A DNA stretch of 61,079 nucleotides from Diplodia intermedia (lineage: Eukaryota > Ascomycota > Dothideomycetes > Botryosphaeriales > Botryosphaeriaceae): NCBI GenBank assembly GCA_021495925.1, contig JAKEKT010000142.1, positions 1 to 61,079 of the forward strand, read 5' to 3'. Shown here piece by piece: positions 10,981 through 20,824 of this stretch. The position numbers and the translations under genes are program-made. The notes under the pieces were generated by a model, which was not told the DNA's origin, made no database searches, and saw only the letters and a list, made by a program, of their open reading frames with translations. Within the stretch, counting starts at the first letter, position 1, and each line of letters opens with the position of its first letter.

Positions 10981-12068
10981 GTGGAGGCGGGTGTTTGGGT
11001 AGATGAGGCTGGCTGACGAGGAGGGGTTTGAGAGACTAGAGGTCGTGGACACGTGGTGTAGAGGCCTTGCGCAGGCTTCGGGGTTTATATATCATAGATT
11101 TGATGGGCTATTTCTTTCCGTCATTGCTTCAGACTATGAAGACTGTCGGGAAAATAGCACTGCGCCGCTTTTGTGCGATCACATCATCCGCTGTGTTGAA
11201 AGCAGCAGGACAAAGCCACGCAACGGTGTTTTTGGTGAAGCACTGTGTAGTGAAGGCATTCTCCACCTCCTTCGATGATTTCAGGTCACTGTAACTGTTC
11301 TCATTTTCATGCGTTGCATTCCTGTCGCGAGCTCTGTCTGTCACGCAGTTGTCGTGGTTGGTGACAGTGCACGGGCCAAAAGGCGGTCTGACGCCGAGCC
11401 CAGCCACCCGCTCGCGTTATTTAAGAGGGCCGCGCCGCGCCCCACTGATCGCGTTCCCTTCGCTTCGCTTGTCCCTGGCGGCGTCTTTGAACCGCGCAAC
11501 CCTTAACATCTTCGAAGCATGCGACCGTTCCCCGCACACGATCGTCCACCTTTCTGGTAGCTGTACGTACTCCAATTTTCCTATTTTCGTCACATTTCGC
11601 TTTTGCGTTCGATTTCAGTATGCGCTAGCGTTTAATTCCCCGCGTTACTATAGACGAAAGTCGCGTCGACGACCTATTCTTCTGCGCCGGTCTCGCCCCG
11701 CTCCTCGCTGCCCAGCATCAAGTGGCCGGCGCCACGGACCAGTTGACCTCCTACCGGTCTTCTATGTCCTAACGCCTCGCACACAAGCTCGCGGTCGAGG
11801 AGCCGACGGGACTCGACGTTTGTCGACCACACTCCTCACCCACCCATAGAGTGGCGAGGAATGGTCGACCGGATGAATCGGCGTCATACGCGCATCTTGC
11901 TGTCCGAGCCAAGGCTGCTCGTGGGCGATCCGCTTGCAAAAGCCTGGGCGGGTGGGATTCCTGCCGCTGTACTTGCGCGCAGGGGTTGTCGTTTTACGCG
12001 TTTCTTCTCCGCTGTTGTTACAGAGCATAGCATAGAGCTGAGATTAATGTATCGTGTTTCCCAAATAG
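10981..12068. other. Intergenic, no gene seen
   Basis: The 1.1 kb between two same-strand genes has only short frames without motifs. TTATTTAAGAGG near 11418 is TATA-like and could serve the downstream gene, although 650 bases from its start. An AAATAG lies immediately before the ATG at 12069, so a 5'-UTR intron is possible. Confidence 0.5.
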
Positions 12069-13994
12069 ATGGAGAAATTTGTGTTCGCCAAGGCCCCACC
12101 AGGTGATGGCGCCAGGTATCGTGCCTTGCAAGTGCAGTCGGAGGGCATGCATTTCACCCTGTTGGCCCGGTTCGTCGTGACCTGGCGCGATACCGACACA
12201 GGCTTCGAGCAGTGCTTGGGTGATCTCTCGACCGATCGCCATGACTCGCCGCCCTGCTTCCTCGCCCTTGGCTTGAGCGTATCGCAAGAGCTCCTGTTGT
12301 ATTTTCACCTGCCGCTGAAGATCCACGCTACCTCGAAGGGGACGAGGAATATCTACCTGGTAGTTCCTGCGGCATCGTTCGACATGGTCGACGCATCCAC
12401 CAACAGCCTCGAACTCGTCTCAAATCCACAGGAAACTCCAGCCCTGAGCAAAGCAGGTGTAGAAGCGGGCGCCGAGCTCATCCACGCCCGATTTGCGCTT
12501 CAACAACCGGGCTTCGTCCTCATGACCGCCGGCAAAGCACAGAAGCCCGTCAACGAGCGGTCCCGAGGCCTGCTCCTGAGCCTGAAATCCCTATCCCAAG
12601 CACGAAGCTTCGACCTCTACGTCCGGAACCTGGAGTCGAACGCGGACATCGTGCGGAAATTTCTCCGCGCCGTGTCCTCGGGCACATGTCGATCTCCCGA
12701 GGTCGATCGCAAAGCCACCTTCAACGGACGGCCGTGGGGCATCAACGCCTGGGACACGTACAAGCTCCGCGACGACGAGACGTTGTCGAAAGTGTGGAAC
12801 CCGCTGTTCGACGAAGCGCCGCCGTCGTACGAAGCCACCGTGCAGTCGCCGCCTGGGGAGCCACCGAGGGATGATGCGGCTGCTGGCTTCCAGGAGGAGA
12901 AGGGTGCGGCGTCGGCGAACTTGCACGAGGCCCGCGACGGATCGCGTGGCGAAGATGGCGCGGGAGACCATGGCGATCTGGCGGACGGCAGCGAAGCAGT
13001 GCCCGGCCCGCACCCCACCGCCAAAGCCCGGGATGCACCGCCACCATCACTACCACGAGCCGCGACCGCTCCCACCCCCCAGCCCCAGCCCCCAGCACAA
13101 GACCCCCCACAGCAAGACCACCACCACCACCACCACCGCCTCCGCAAACGAAGCGCATCGGCAACGGCGACAGCCACGGCAGCACGGCCCCCCAAACGCG
13201 TAACCTTCGCCCCCTTACCCTCCCCCCAACCACCCCAACCCCAACCACCACCACCACCCCACGCCGACGAACCAACCCGCCTCATCCACCGCTCCCGCCC
13301 CTACTTCCACCCCCTCTCCATCCTGCACAGCGGGCCCAACCGGCGCCTCTTCTTCCCCGCATCCTCCACCACCACCTCGACCTCCACCACAGCGCAGTAC
13401 CGCCAATTCTGCGACGCCGTCGTCTGGCTCAGCGCGCTATGGACGCGCCGCCACAGCCTCCTCAACGCCGCCGCCGCCCTCGACGAGCTGCGCCTGCTGT
13501 GCCGGGCGATACGGCGGCGGGACGGGGTGGCGTACGATGGGTTGCGGGTGAGGGGGATGGTGGGGTTTGTGGAGGGGTGGGGGGTGGGGCGGGGGCGGTC
13601 GGGGGAGGGGGTTGAGGGGGATGGGGATGACGAAGGGCCGTTCGCGTACAAAGTCGCAGACCAAGCGAGGTGGATGGTGGATTTTTTGTATCGCCGGTTC
13701 GGACGGGGGTGGGATGCGCTTGTTGTGGATGAGCTGGTGGCGGTGGCGGAGACGGGGCGGAGGTGGGTCGCTGTTGGGGGTGGGGAGGGGAGGGCGGGGG
13801 AGGAGGGGGGGGAGGTGTATGCGGGGTTGCAGGAGGCGTTTTATTTTCAGATGGCGGCGTGTTTGTTGGTGGCTTGCTATAAGTGGTGGGATCGGGAGGA
13901 TGGGGATGGGGATGGCGGGCGGGAGGGAGAGGGGGGGGATCGGGGGCTGGCTGGTGGTGATGATGCGGCGGCTGCGTCGGCGACGCGGCTGTAG
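12069..13994 (+). CDS. Orphan protein, possible relative of the 37-48 kb family
   Basis: An uninterrupted frame of 641 aa. I recognise no named domain. The first 250 residues are protein-like, with alternating hydrophobic strands: LLLYFHLPLKI, IYLVVPAASF, ARFALQQPGFVLMT and LSQARSFDLYV. These occur in the same order as comparable segments in the tandem family at 37-48 kb and in the orphan at 57.8-59.4 kb. The middle (about 270-420) is low-complexity, rich in Pro, Ala, Asp and His. A more ordered helical tail follows (DAVVWLSALWTRRHSLLNA). The coding strand is very C-rich around 13000-13290 and very G-rich around 13540-13980. A nuclear role is possible from basic KRSASA and PPKRVTF patches, but that is inference. 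Confidence 0.72.
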   Translation: MEKFVFAKAPPGDGARYRALQVQSEGMHFTLLARFVVTWRDTDTGFEQCLGDLSTDRHDSPPCFLALGLSVSQELLLYFHLPLKIHATSKGTRNIYLVVPAASFDMVDASTNSLELVSNPQETPALSKAGVEAGAELIHARFALQQPGFVLMTAGKAQKPVNERSRGLLLSLKSLSQARSFDLYVRNLESNADIVRKFLRAVSSGTCRSPEVDRKATFNGRPWGINAWDTYKLRDDETLSKVWNPLFDEAPPSYEATVQSPPGEPPRDDAAAGFQEEKGAASANLHEARDGSRGEDGAGDHGDLADGSEAVPGPHPTAKARDAPPPSLPRAATAPTPQPQPPAQDPPQQDHHHHHHRLRKRSASATATATAARPPKRVTFAPLPSPQPPQPQPPPPPHADEPTRLIHRSRPYFHPLSILHSGPNRRLFFPASSTTTSTSTTAQYRQFCDAVVWLSALWTRRHSLLNAAAALDELRLLCRAIRRRDGVAYDGLRVRGMVGFVEGWGVGRGRSGEGVEGDGDDEGPFAYKVADQARWMVDFLYRRFGRGWDALVVDELVAVAETGRRWVAVGGGEGRAGEEGGEVYAGLQEAFYFQMAACLLVACYKWWDREDGDGDGGREGEGGDRGLAGGDDAAAASATRL

Positions 13995-14032
13995 TGCTTG
14001 GTGGGTTGATCGTAATTGAAAGAACGTTCTAT

Positions 14033-14260
14033 AGCTCCTTCGCGCAGCCAATGGCTAGCGTGAATCTGTTTTTGCTCATGTCATGGATAGTTGAAGCTAT
14101 CGTCCGGACGTGTATGTAGAATTTTTAATTCGACATTCTCGTCCACACGATAGCTTTAACTATCTACGTATTTTTTTTTTCCTCTAAGAACGAGCTAAGG
14201 TATAGTTACGTCATGCTCTGCTATTCTTCGCGCTAGCCATCGGCTGCGAGAGGGGGCTGT
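14033..14260. mobile_element. Foldback MITE with nested inverted repeats
   Basis: A 228-base element with imperfect terminal inverted repeats. The left end has CGCAGCCAATGGCTAGCG (from about 14044) and the right end, read in reverse complement, has CGCAGCCGATGGCTAGCG. Nested inside is a second inverted pair, 14086-14110 and 14140-14164 (25 bases, about 3 mismatches, starting GATAGTT.AAGCTATCGT), around a 29-base AT-rich loop. It has no coding capacity. A TA flank on both sides could be the target duplication but is too short to be sure. A truncated copy lies at 2214-2285. The element sits within 40 bases of the stop of the preceding gene. Confidence 0.82.
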
Positions 14261-14540
14261 ACTCTGCGGTGAGGCATGCAAGTTTCACGGCTTCAGGGGA
14301 AAGGGAAAAAAAAACTCACCGATGCGTGTCAGACTGCCGAGGCAGCTTGATTGGATCGGAGTCGTACGGTTCCGGCGGGGCTATGTGTAACCATAGATAG
14401 CCTTGCCCACAACGTTAACATGGACTTCTGGTCCCGGGCACAGCCAGATTACCATACCCTTCCTCAAAGGGAGACATCACCCTCGTCCTCTGTGTCCCGG
14501 CCGTCGTCCGATCGAACGATCTTCCGCCGTCGAGATCGAA

Positions 14541-16777
14541 ATGGGATATGAATGCGAATACTGTGCCAACCTAACAGCCAGCCTGCTGGTGGACCTGGCT
14601 GAGAAGGAATTCAAAGGCCATGAGTTCCCCCGCATTGCGTTTTATCAGCACCACCGCTCTTTCGACGAGCTGGAAAGGTCGGGTGAGACTGGATGCGGCT
14701 TCTGCCAACTGGTATTGGAGTGTTTCAAAGGCACGCCTACCGATTACGATCCCCCTGGGCCATTGTGGCCGTCGGAGTGGACTGGACCAGATTGCGATGT
14801 TGAAGACTCCATGTACGCCATCGCCAAACAGCTTCCTGTATCTGACGTTAAGATATGCATAAACTCGGACCATGTGTATGTTGGGGAGCCATTGGAGAAA
14901 GTCAGTGTGTTTGACGCCATCATGGTTCAAGTTGGACCCATGAGCGAGTATGATGAAAATGGAGAAGATCGGATTTCGGGGTTGCCGCCGCTCTTCCTGA
15001 GACTCAGTGCGCCTCCCGGTATGTCGCTTGATAGATCAGTACTGCTCGCGTGAGAACAATGTTGCTGATCGATCTTCCTCCTTCAGAAAGGATCACAAAT
15101 GTTGGCAAATACAGGATCGGCCGCTTTCAGGTGGACTCCAACCTCGGATCGTATACAAATTATACTATCGCGAAACAGTGGCTGAAGGCGTGTCGAGCTT
15201 CACATTTATGCTGCCTTTCCGGAATCGTCACTGAACTTCCCACACGAGTCATTGACGTTGGAACATTTCAAGAACCTCGGTTGGTTCACTCGCGAGGTGT
15301 AAAAGCCGAATATATTGCACTTAGCCACTGCTGGGGCGGGAAAATCTCGCCGTTGTTAACGACGGAGACGTTGGACGAATTCCAAAACGAAGTCCCGTAC
15401 ACGTCATTACCGGCCAACTTTCAAGACGCAATCACTATAACGCGACACCTTGACATCCAATACCTGTGGATCGACTCGTTGTGTATAATTCAGGATTCAA
15501 AGCGAGACTGGGAACAGGAGTCCAAGAAGATGGGCCTCGTATACCGCAACTCAACTGTCACAATTTCCGCAATATCATCGCGAGGCAGCACTCATGGAAT
15601 CTTGAAAGAAGGCTTCAACACGGTTCCTAATCCAAGGCTAAGAGTCATGAGAGTGAAGGAAGTTGATGAAAACCCTGTCGAAGTCACAGTTGAAAGGCTG
15701 GATGATGACGAAGAAAACATGCGTCGTTTACAAATGCGCGGCCCTCTGGAGCAGCGTGGATGGACTCTACAAGAGTCGATGCTTTCGCCAAGACACTTAT
15801 ACTACGGGGATCGCCAGATATATTGGAGATGCCCTAAAGGGTATGAATCTGCCGACGGTACCCCACCTGGAAACAAAACTCCTGATATCACTTACGACCA
15901 TCTGTCACCTGTTCTTTACTCGGGCATCTTACGTCATCCCCGATCTGGAAAATACAATGTCCGCGCCCTTCTGCTTGATTATTACCGGCTAGTGAACGAG
16001 TATTCACGTCGGAGGCTGACCTACGACTCTGACAAGCTACCGGCATTTTCGGGATTGGCTCAGCGGCTGCATCCAGAGCTGGGAGGCCACTATCTCGCCG
16101 GTCTCTGGAGCTCCGATATCAACTGTGGTCTACTCTGGTACGACGAGATGGGCAATTGCAAGCATGTCCAGCCATATCGTGCGCCGTCCTGGTCATGGGC
16201 GGTGACCAACGAAATGGTAATCACGCCATCGAACTTGACACCAAAAAGACCTTTGGATCTACAGCTTGTTGATCATGAGATCATTCCTCGGGATAGAGAG
16301 AACCCATACGGGGAGATTGTATCCGGTCATCTCATTGTTGAAGCTTTTACCATGCCGTTGGTTCGTAGTAAGCAGATTGTCGAATCGTACCCGCCAGATG
16401 ACGCGATAGGAGATGTTCACTTCGACGAGGTAAAGAAGGATAGTAAAGTCAACTCAAGAAGTGGAAGAGCATCTCTAGCGGCAGTCACCGCTGACGAGGG
16501 GGATTACATTTTGTCAATCATGACTGGGCCGAATACGTTTGGCCGTCACACCGGGTGGGAGATCGACTTTAACTTTTACTATCCTGAACAGTATACCGCA
16601 CTGATGGTCCATGTTTCAGAGTCCGGTGTGCAGGGTTTGGTATTAAAGAATGCGACCATTCAATCGGACAGGGCGTATGAGAGGGCTGGATATTTTTCAA
16701 TCTCCGAAGAGCCAGGAGTAGGGTTTCTCTCAACGTATATACAAAAGTCAATGCGCCAGAGACTGAAACTAGTTTAA
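14541..16777 (+). CDS. HET-domain protein (heterokaryon incompatibility type)
   Basis: Two exons (14541-15018, 15087-16777) give 722 aa. The HET core (PF06985) starts near residue 233 with YIALSHCWGG, continues with the block LWIDSLCIIQDS...W and VYRNSTVTISA, and ends with RGWTLQESMLSPRHLYY. HET domains are TIR-related cell-death modules used in fungal non-self recognition. The N-terminus carries paired cysteines (CEYC, CGFC) common upstream of HET domains. The ATG at 14541 is chosen because it is the first ATG in the frame; the frame stays open upstream without another. Intron 1 (68 nt) has GTATGT and CTTCAG ends. The C-terminal half has no domain I recognise. Confidence 0.93.
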
Positions 16778-17494
16778 GCAATGCTTTAGGTATATCTAGC
16801 TTTTCTGTTCGTTTTGAACAAAGTTAACATCATCGTGGAGCCCCTGAGGCGAATCATAGATAAATGACGAGACAGCATGAATAACGTCGCGGATATCAAA
16901 ACTTAGCGCGTCTATACTCGGATGCGTCGGATGTTTCATTCAAGTCCCACGAACAGAGAGCCGCAGCATATAACGCGAAAATCATGCATAACGCAGGGGG
17001 AGGTCCGCCCGTGCAACGTAAACACGATCGTAGCTCTCGACAATCGATTGATCTTCTTAGACATGTAGAATGCCTTCGTTCCTCTCTGTCCACGAAGAGC
17101 ATTTTCAAGTAGTCCATCAATACCTGGTCAGTGGCTTCTCGGGTGCTGTCATCAACCATCTGCACTTACGTCAAGAGTATTCTACATACTCGAACCACCG
17201 AAGCGCGCCCTTCTCATTGTCACGCCGATGAGCTCGTCCATCTCTTACTTTCCTGGCACTCCGGCATCACCGCACTCATCCCACGGCAGCAAACAACAAA
17301 AAACAAAAAAACAATCCCGAATTCCCGGTAAGTTGTCGGGGGACGGGAGATCGGCGTCGGGCCGAGCTCGGCCCTACGCGCTAACCCGATCGGGTCGGTC
17401 CCGTGACACGTCGACCCCTGCGCAAAAATTTGCGCCACCACCTCAACCCCATGTCTAGCCCCCTCCCAGGCATCACGATGGGCAAAAAGCTAGT
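16778..17494. other. Intergenic, no protein gene seen
   Basis: About 0.7 kb between the HET gene and the tRNA. Frames on both strands are short and featureless. The plus-strand side next to 17495 is the 3' flank of the minus-strand tRNA; no long T-run terminator is obvious on that strand in the first few bases. Confidence 0.5.
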
Positions 17495-17583
17495 CTCTCC
17501 GACGGGGAATCGAACCCCGGTCTCCCGCGCTTGTATAACAGAGTTATGACAAGCGGAAATCATCACCACTAGACCATCGAAGA
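17495..17583 (-). tRNA. tRNA-Asp (GUC) with a short intron
   Basis: Read on the minus strand it starts TCTTCGATGGTCTAGTGGTG, with a 7-bp acceptor stem (TCTTCGA with TCGGAGA, one G-U pair). The D-arm/A box is GGTCTAGTGG and the T-arm/B box is GGGGTTCGATTCCCC. The anticodon stem CCGC/GCGG encloses a TTGTCA loop, giving anticodon GTC for aspartate. A 17-base intron (starting TAACTCTG) sits directly after the base 3' to the anticodon, the canonical place for nuclear tRNA introns. The mature length is about 72 nt. Confidence 0.94.
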
Positions 17584-18197
17584 TAAGGAGCTCCTTGAAG
17601 GAGCTGATGGAGGTGTTGTGAAAGAAACATGTTTGCCAACATACATATACTGTGATGCGGCTGATTCAGCGCTCAAGAGAGGTCCGGGAACTTGTCCTGC
17701 TTGGAGCCAAACCGTTGTGAAGGGGTGGGTTGGTGGACTGAGCAAACGGGATCATCACACAAGCAGCGTTGACACGTGGCAGGATCAGGCACCAGCATGT
17801 GCGCACAGCATTGCTACGTTGCTACCCAGCGATACATGTGGAGCGTTTGTGGGCCCGGGCAATATTGTGCACCACGGATACAAAGCGGAAACCAGTCACT
17901 ACTCCGTTCCTCCACCATTCGAGGAATAGATATGCTACGGATACACAAAGTCTACCTTCCAGGCGCTTCCATCGGCTCACTGAATGATCACGCATCACTT
18001 CCCTTGATCAAAGCCATCTGCATCTTCTCCCACAACAGACAACACCAGGACCCGCCACGGGCAAACATCAGAAAGCAGGAGGGATTTTCTCATCATCACC
18101 ACCGATATCCCACCATATCCTGACTCATGCCTACATCCGATACTGACGCCAAGCACACCGCCATTCCTCATCACCCGCGCCGCTGGGCTGCCAGATT
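17584..18197. other. Intergenic, no gene seen
   Basis: About 0.6 kb upstream of the tRNA. There are three overlapping plus-strand frames of 70-115 codons in different phases, but none has domain-like character. I see nothing else. Confidence 0.45.
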
Positions 18198-18545
18198 TCA
18201 CGGCCCACCGTCAAAGTTGAATCCGTCGATCGAGAACGGGTCTAGGAACCAGCTCTCGGCCGGCAAACCGAGAACGGCCTCGAGTTCCTTGTCCAGCGGA
18301 AAAGCGGTGGAGGCGGGCGGACTGAAGAAGCCAGTGTTGGTGGCGAACTCGCCGGCGACGCTCGGTTGGACTTGCGTATCCAGGCCGCTGGCGATAGCGA
18401 GAGCGGCGGTGTTGGCCGCATTTGTAACACTCACGCCGCGCGCCTGGACCGTCGCCGATGTCGTTGGTGTTGTGCCCGCCTCCGCTGTCGGCTTTTCAGC
18501 CGGGGGTTGCAGAGACGAGGCCTTCGCCGTCGATCCACCAAACCA
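18198..18545 (-). pseudogene. Duplicated C-terminal fragment of the Zn2Cys6 regulator gene
   Basis: Read on the minus strand, this encodes a tail that aligns with the last ~110 residues of the transcription factor at 25.7-27.95 kb. Shared blocks include DTQVQ/NTQVQ, TGFFSPPAS/TGLFSPPAT, FPLDKELEAVLGLPAESWFLDP and DGFNFDGG, followed by the stop. The nucleotide match over KELE.LGLPAESWFLDP is nearly perfect, so the copy is fairly young. No DNA-binding domain or middle region lies upstream; the sequence runs straight into an antisense kinase relic. It is best read as a truncated gene copy left by duplication or rearrangement. Confidence 0.82.
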
Positions 18546-18602
18546 GGGAAATGTCGAGAGCGCGAACAGCGGCGACGCAAACGATCAGAGATCGAACCTC
18601 TC

Positions 18603-19642
18603 ATGTGGTGCATATGCGGGGCTGAAAACTGCGATGGATTGGAATGCAAATTTAACCTCAACCAAGAGCTGCCCTTCCATGAAGGCGAGACTCTGGGAAG
18701 CGGGAGATTCGGTCTTGTTAAGGTGTTAACAATGAAGGCCACGACAGAAGTTTTGGTATTGAAAGAGATCAGGTGGAGATTTAACAGGACCATGCTGCGA
18801 GATATCCAGAGAGAGGTCCGCACGCATCGCCGACTGAAACAGTTATAACGTCGGTCCGAGGGGCTTACACCCGGGGGAAACCCTTCTACGACATCCTGGT
18901 CTAGCCCGTTGCAGAATGAGACCTTGGGGTATTCCTTGATTAAGTGGACGAAAAACGAAGACTGAATCAGCGACGGGATGAGGATCTTGAGTTGTTGATT
19001 GATTCTATTGGCTGCCTTGGTTCCGGGCTGGCGGACTTCCAATAGCAGAAGATCAATCACAAATATATCAAGCCTGCAAACATATTGATATACAACGGAA
19101 CTGCGGTTCTTACCGACTTCGGCCTATTCACGGATTTTTTAGAAAGCGGGATTAGTACCAGCTACGGACCACCAGGTTTCTCGTGAGGTAAAGGGCCTTT
19201 TCTCCAAATTGCGTCTTCTGCAGTTCTGCTCCGTTGGCTTATCATGTACGCAATATAGCGGGCAGCTCCAGAAATCCTCCATGACGAGCTTTCCCGCAAC
19301 ACCTTGGCCGACATCTCTCTCGGTTGCGTCTATGCCGCCATATTCACAGTGCTTACGGGAAACCCAATGAAAGAATACATGGAGATTCGAAAGAATGATA
19401 TCCAATCTATTCTCGCCTCCGTTAACGACACCATCAGCATGGCGAACTCGAACGTACACATAGAACCGGATAAGATCGGTTGCCGTTACTCCAGCCAGCA
19501 ACGAGTCTTGCTCGATGTTGTCAAGGCCATGCTCTCCTCTGATCCTCGCGGCACAGCGGGTGACAAGAGAAATTGTCCATCTACCCGCACCTGCCTTACA
19601 CAGATGCCGCAGTATCACATCTATAGGCAGTTGAATACATGA
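18603..19642 (+). pseudogene. Decayed serine/threonine protein kinase
   Basis: Kinase landmarks are readable in order. They are the glycine loop GSGRFGLVKV, the VAIK-like lysine in VLVLKEIR, IKPANILI, DFG (in LTDFGLF, codon 19115), the activation segment STSYGPPGF, APEILH, and the subdomain IX remnant DISLGCVYAAIFTVL. The frame changes once near 18841-18848. After that one frame carries stops at 18902, 18917, 18941, 19043, 19184 and 19256. The catalytic Asp of HxD is Tyr (codon 19064), and the subdomain IX Trp is missing. Several stops are consistent with C-to-T or G-to-A changes, as expected of repeat-induced point mutation. An intact kinase cannot be read here. Confidence 0.87.
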
Positions 19643-19801
19643 TCCGGACGCAAATACGCGTATTTAAAGCTTATATTCATATCCGGATCTTGTATTCAAC
19701 TACCTATCCCATGTCGAATTTTTTAACTGCCGTCACACAAATCGCTTATACATGCCCTGATATCCATAACAAATTCCCACCCTTTCTCCATCCCCAACGC
19801 T

Positions 19802-20824
19802 CTAACACGCACTCCCCCCACTCGCAAACGCCTTCAACTCCCTCGCCCACAGCGCCGCATCCGGCCAAACCTGATAATCGCCATCATCCGTAAACCACAG
19901 CGTCCTCACGCCCGTATCGCCCTTCAACCCATCCACCAGCGCGCCCACGTCCCCGCACGTCGTCGCCTTCGGGACGTCGTGCAGCATCACCGCCAGCCGG
20001 CCATCGTCCACATCCAGCGCCCAGACCAGCTCGTTGATCTCGCTCTTGTGCGCCGTCCAGTTGCCCAGCGTCTGCTCGTAGACGAGGGCCAGGTCGGGCA
20101 CGACGGCGGGGGCGGTCGCGTTGTAGAGGTAGGGGCGCGCGGGCGGGTAGCCTGGGTTGGTGACGACGTAGGGGCTGGCGCCGAGGCCGAAGCCGCCGCT
20201 GCTGGAGGAGGCCAGGGTGCGCGTGTATTGCGTCAAGGAGCGCATGTAGTTGAGTGCGGCGGCGGCGGCGGCGGTTGGGGCTTCGTCGAAGAAGATGCCG
20301 TCGACGGAGAGGGCGGTGTTTTTGGCGGCGGTGGGCCAGCTGTGCGAGATGTGTCAGTCGGCGGCTGTACTGTGTGCGTTGTGCCGCGGGAGGCGCCTTC
20401 GTCGGATTGATGATGTGGGCTTACCTTGCGTATTTGGCGACTTCGGCCTTGACGGTGGCGAGGGCCTTGTTGGTGTAGTTGACGGCGACGTAGCCGACCA
20501 GCCGGACGTTTTTGAAGGTGCGCAGCTTGAGGATTTCGCGTTGGTAGCTTGTGTCGGGGAGGGCGCCGGTGCCGGGCCCGCTGTCTGTGTTGATGATGAC
20601 GTTGAATTTGACGTTGGGGAAGTTTTTGATCCTAGTGGATTATTGGGGTTAACCTTTGTTTTGGGAAGGCGGATCCGTGGAGCTCACTGAGTGTACAGAG
20701 GCTGCCAGGTAGTCTCAGTGTTGGGGTAGATGTAGGCCGGAACGAGGGCGGCGGCGGCAACGTTCACTTGGGCGTTGACGAGCTGTGCGCCCAGGGCGAA
20801 GAGGCAAAGTGCGCGCTTCAACAT
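19802..20824 (-). CDS. Secreted spherulin-4-like cell-surface protein
   Basis: Three exons on the minus strand (20824-20688, 20631-20425, 20339-19802) give 293 aa. The first 19 residues (MLKRALCLFALGAQLVNA) form a clear signal peptide. The mature protein follows the spherulation-specific family 4 pattern (PF12138): an N-terminal LVPAYIYP..ETTWQPLY, then NFPNVKFNVIIN.DSGPG, VGYVAVNYTNKAL and VDGIFFDEAP, a TIM-barrel-like arrangement with acidic residues at the strand ends. The family was first seen in slime-mould encystment and is common in secreted fungal proteomes. Its activity is uncertain, although distant similarity to glycoside-hydrolase barrels is known. Both introns keep phase 2. Confidence 0.9.

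Noticed and set aside
14403..14540. Upstream extension of the first HET protein
   Set aside because: The frame is open but has no ATG before 14541.
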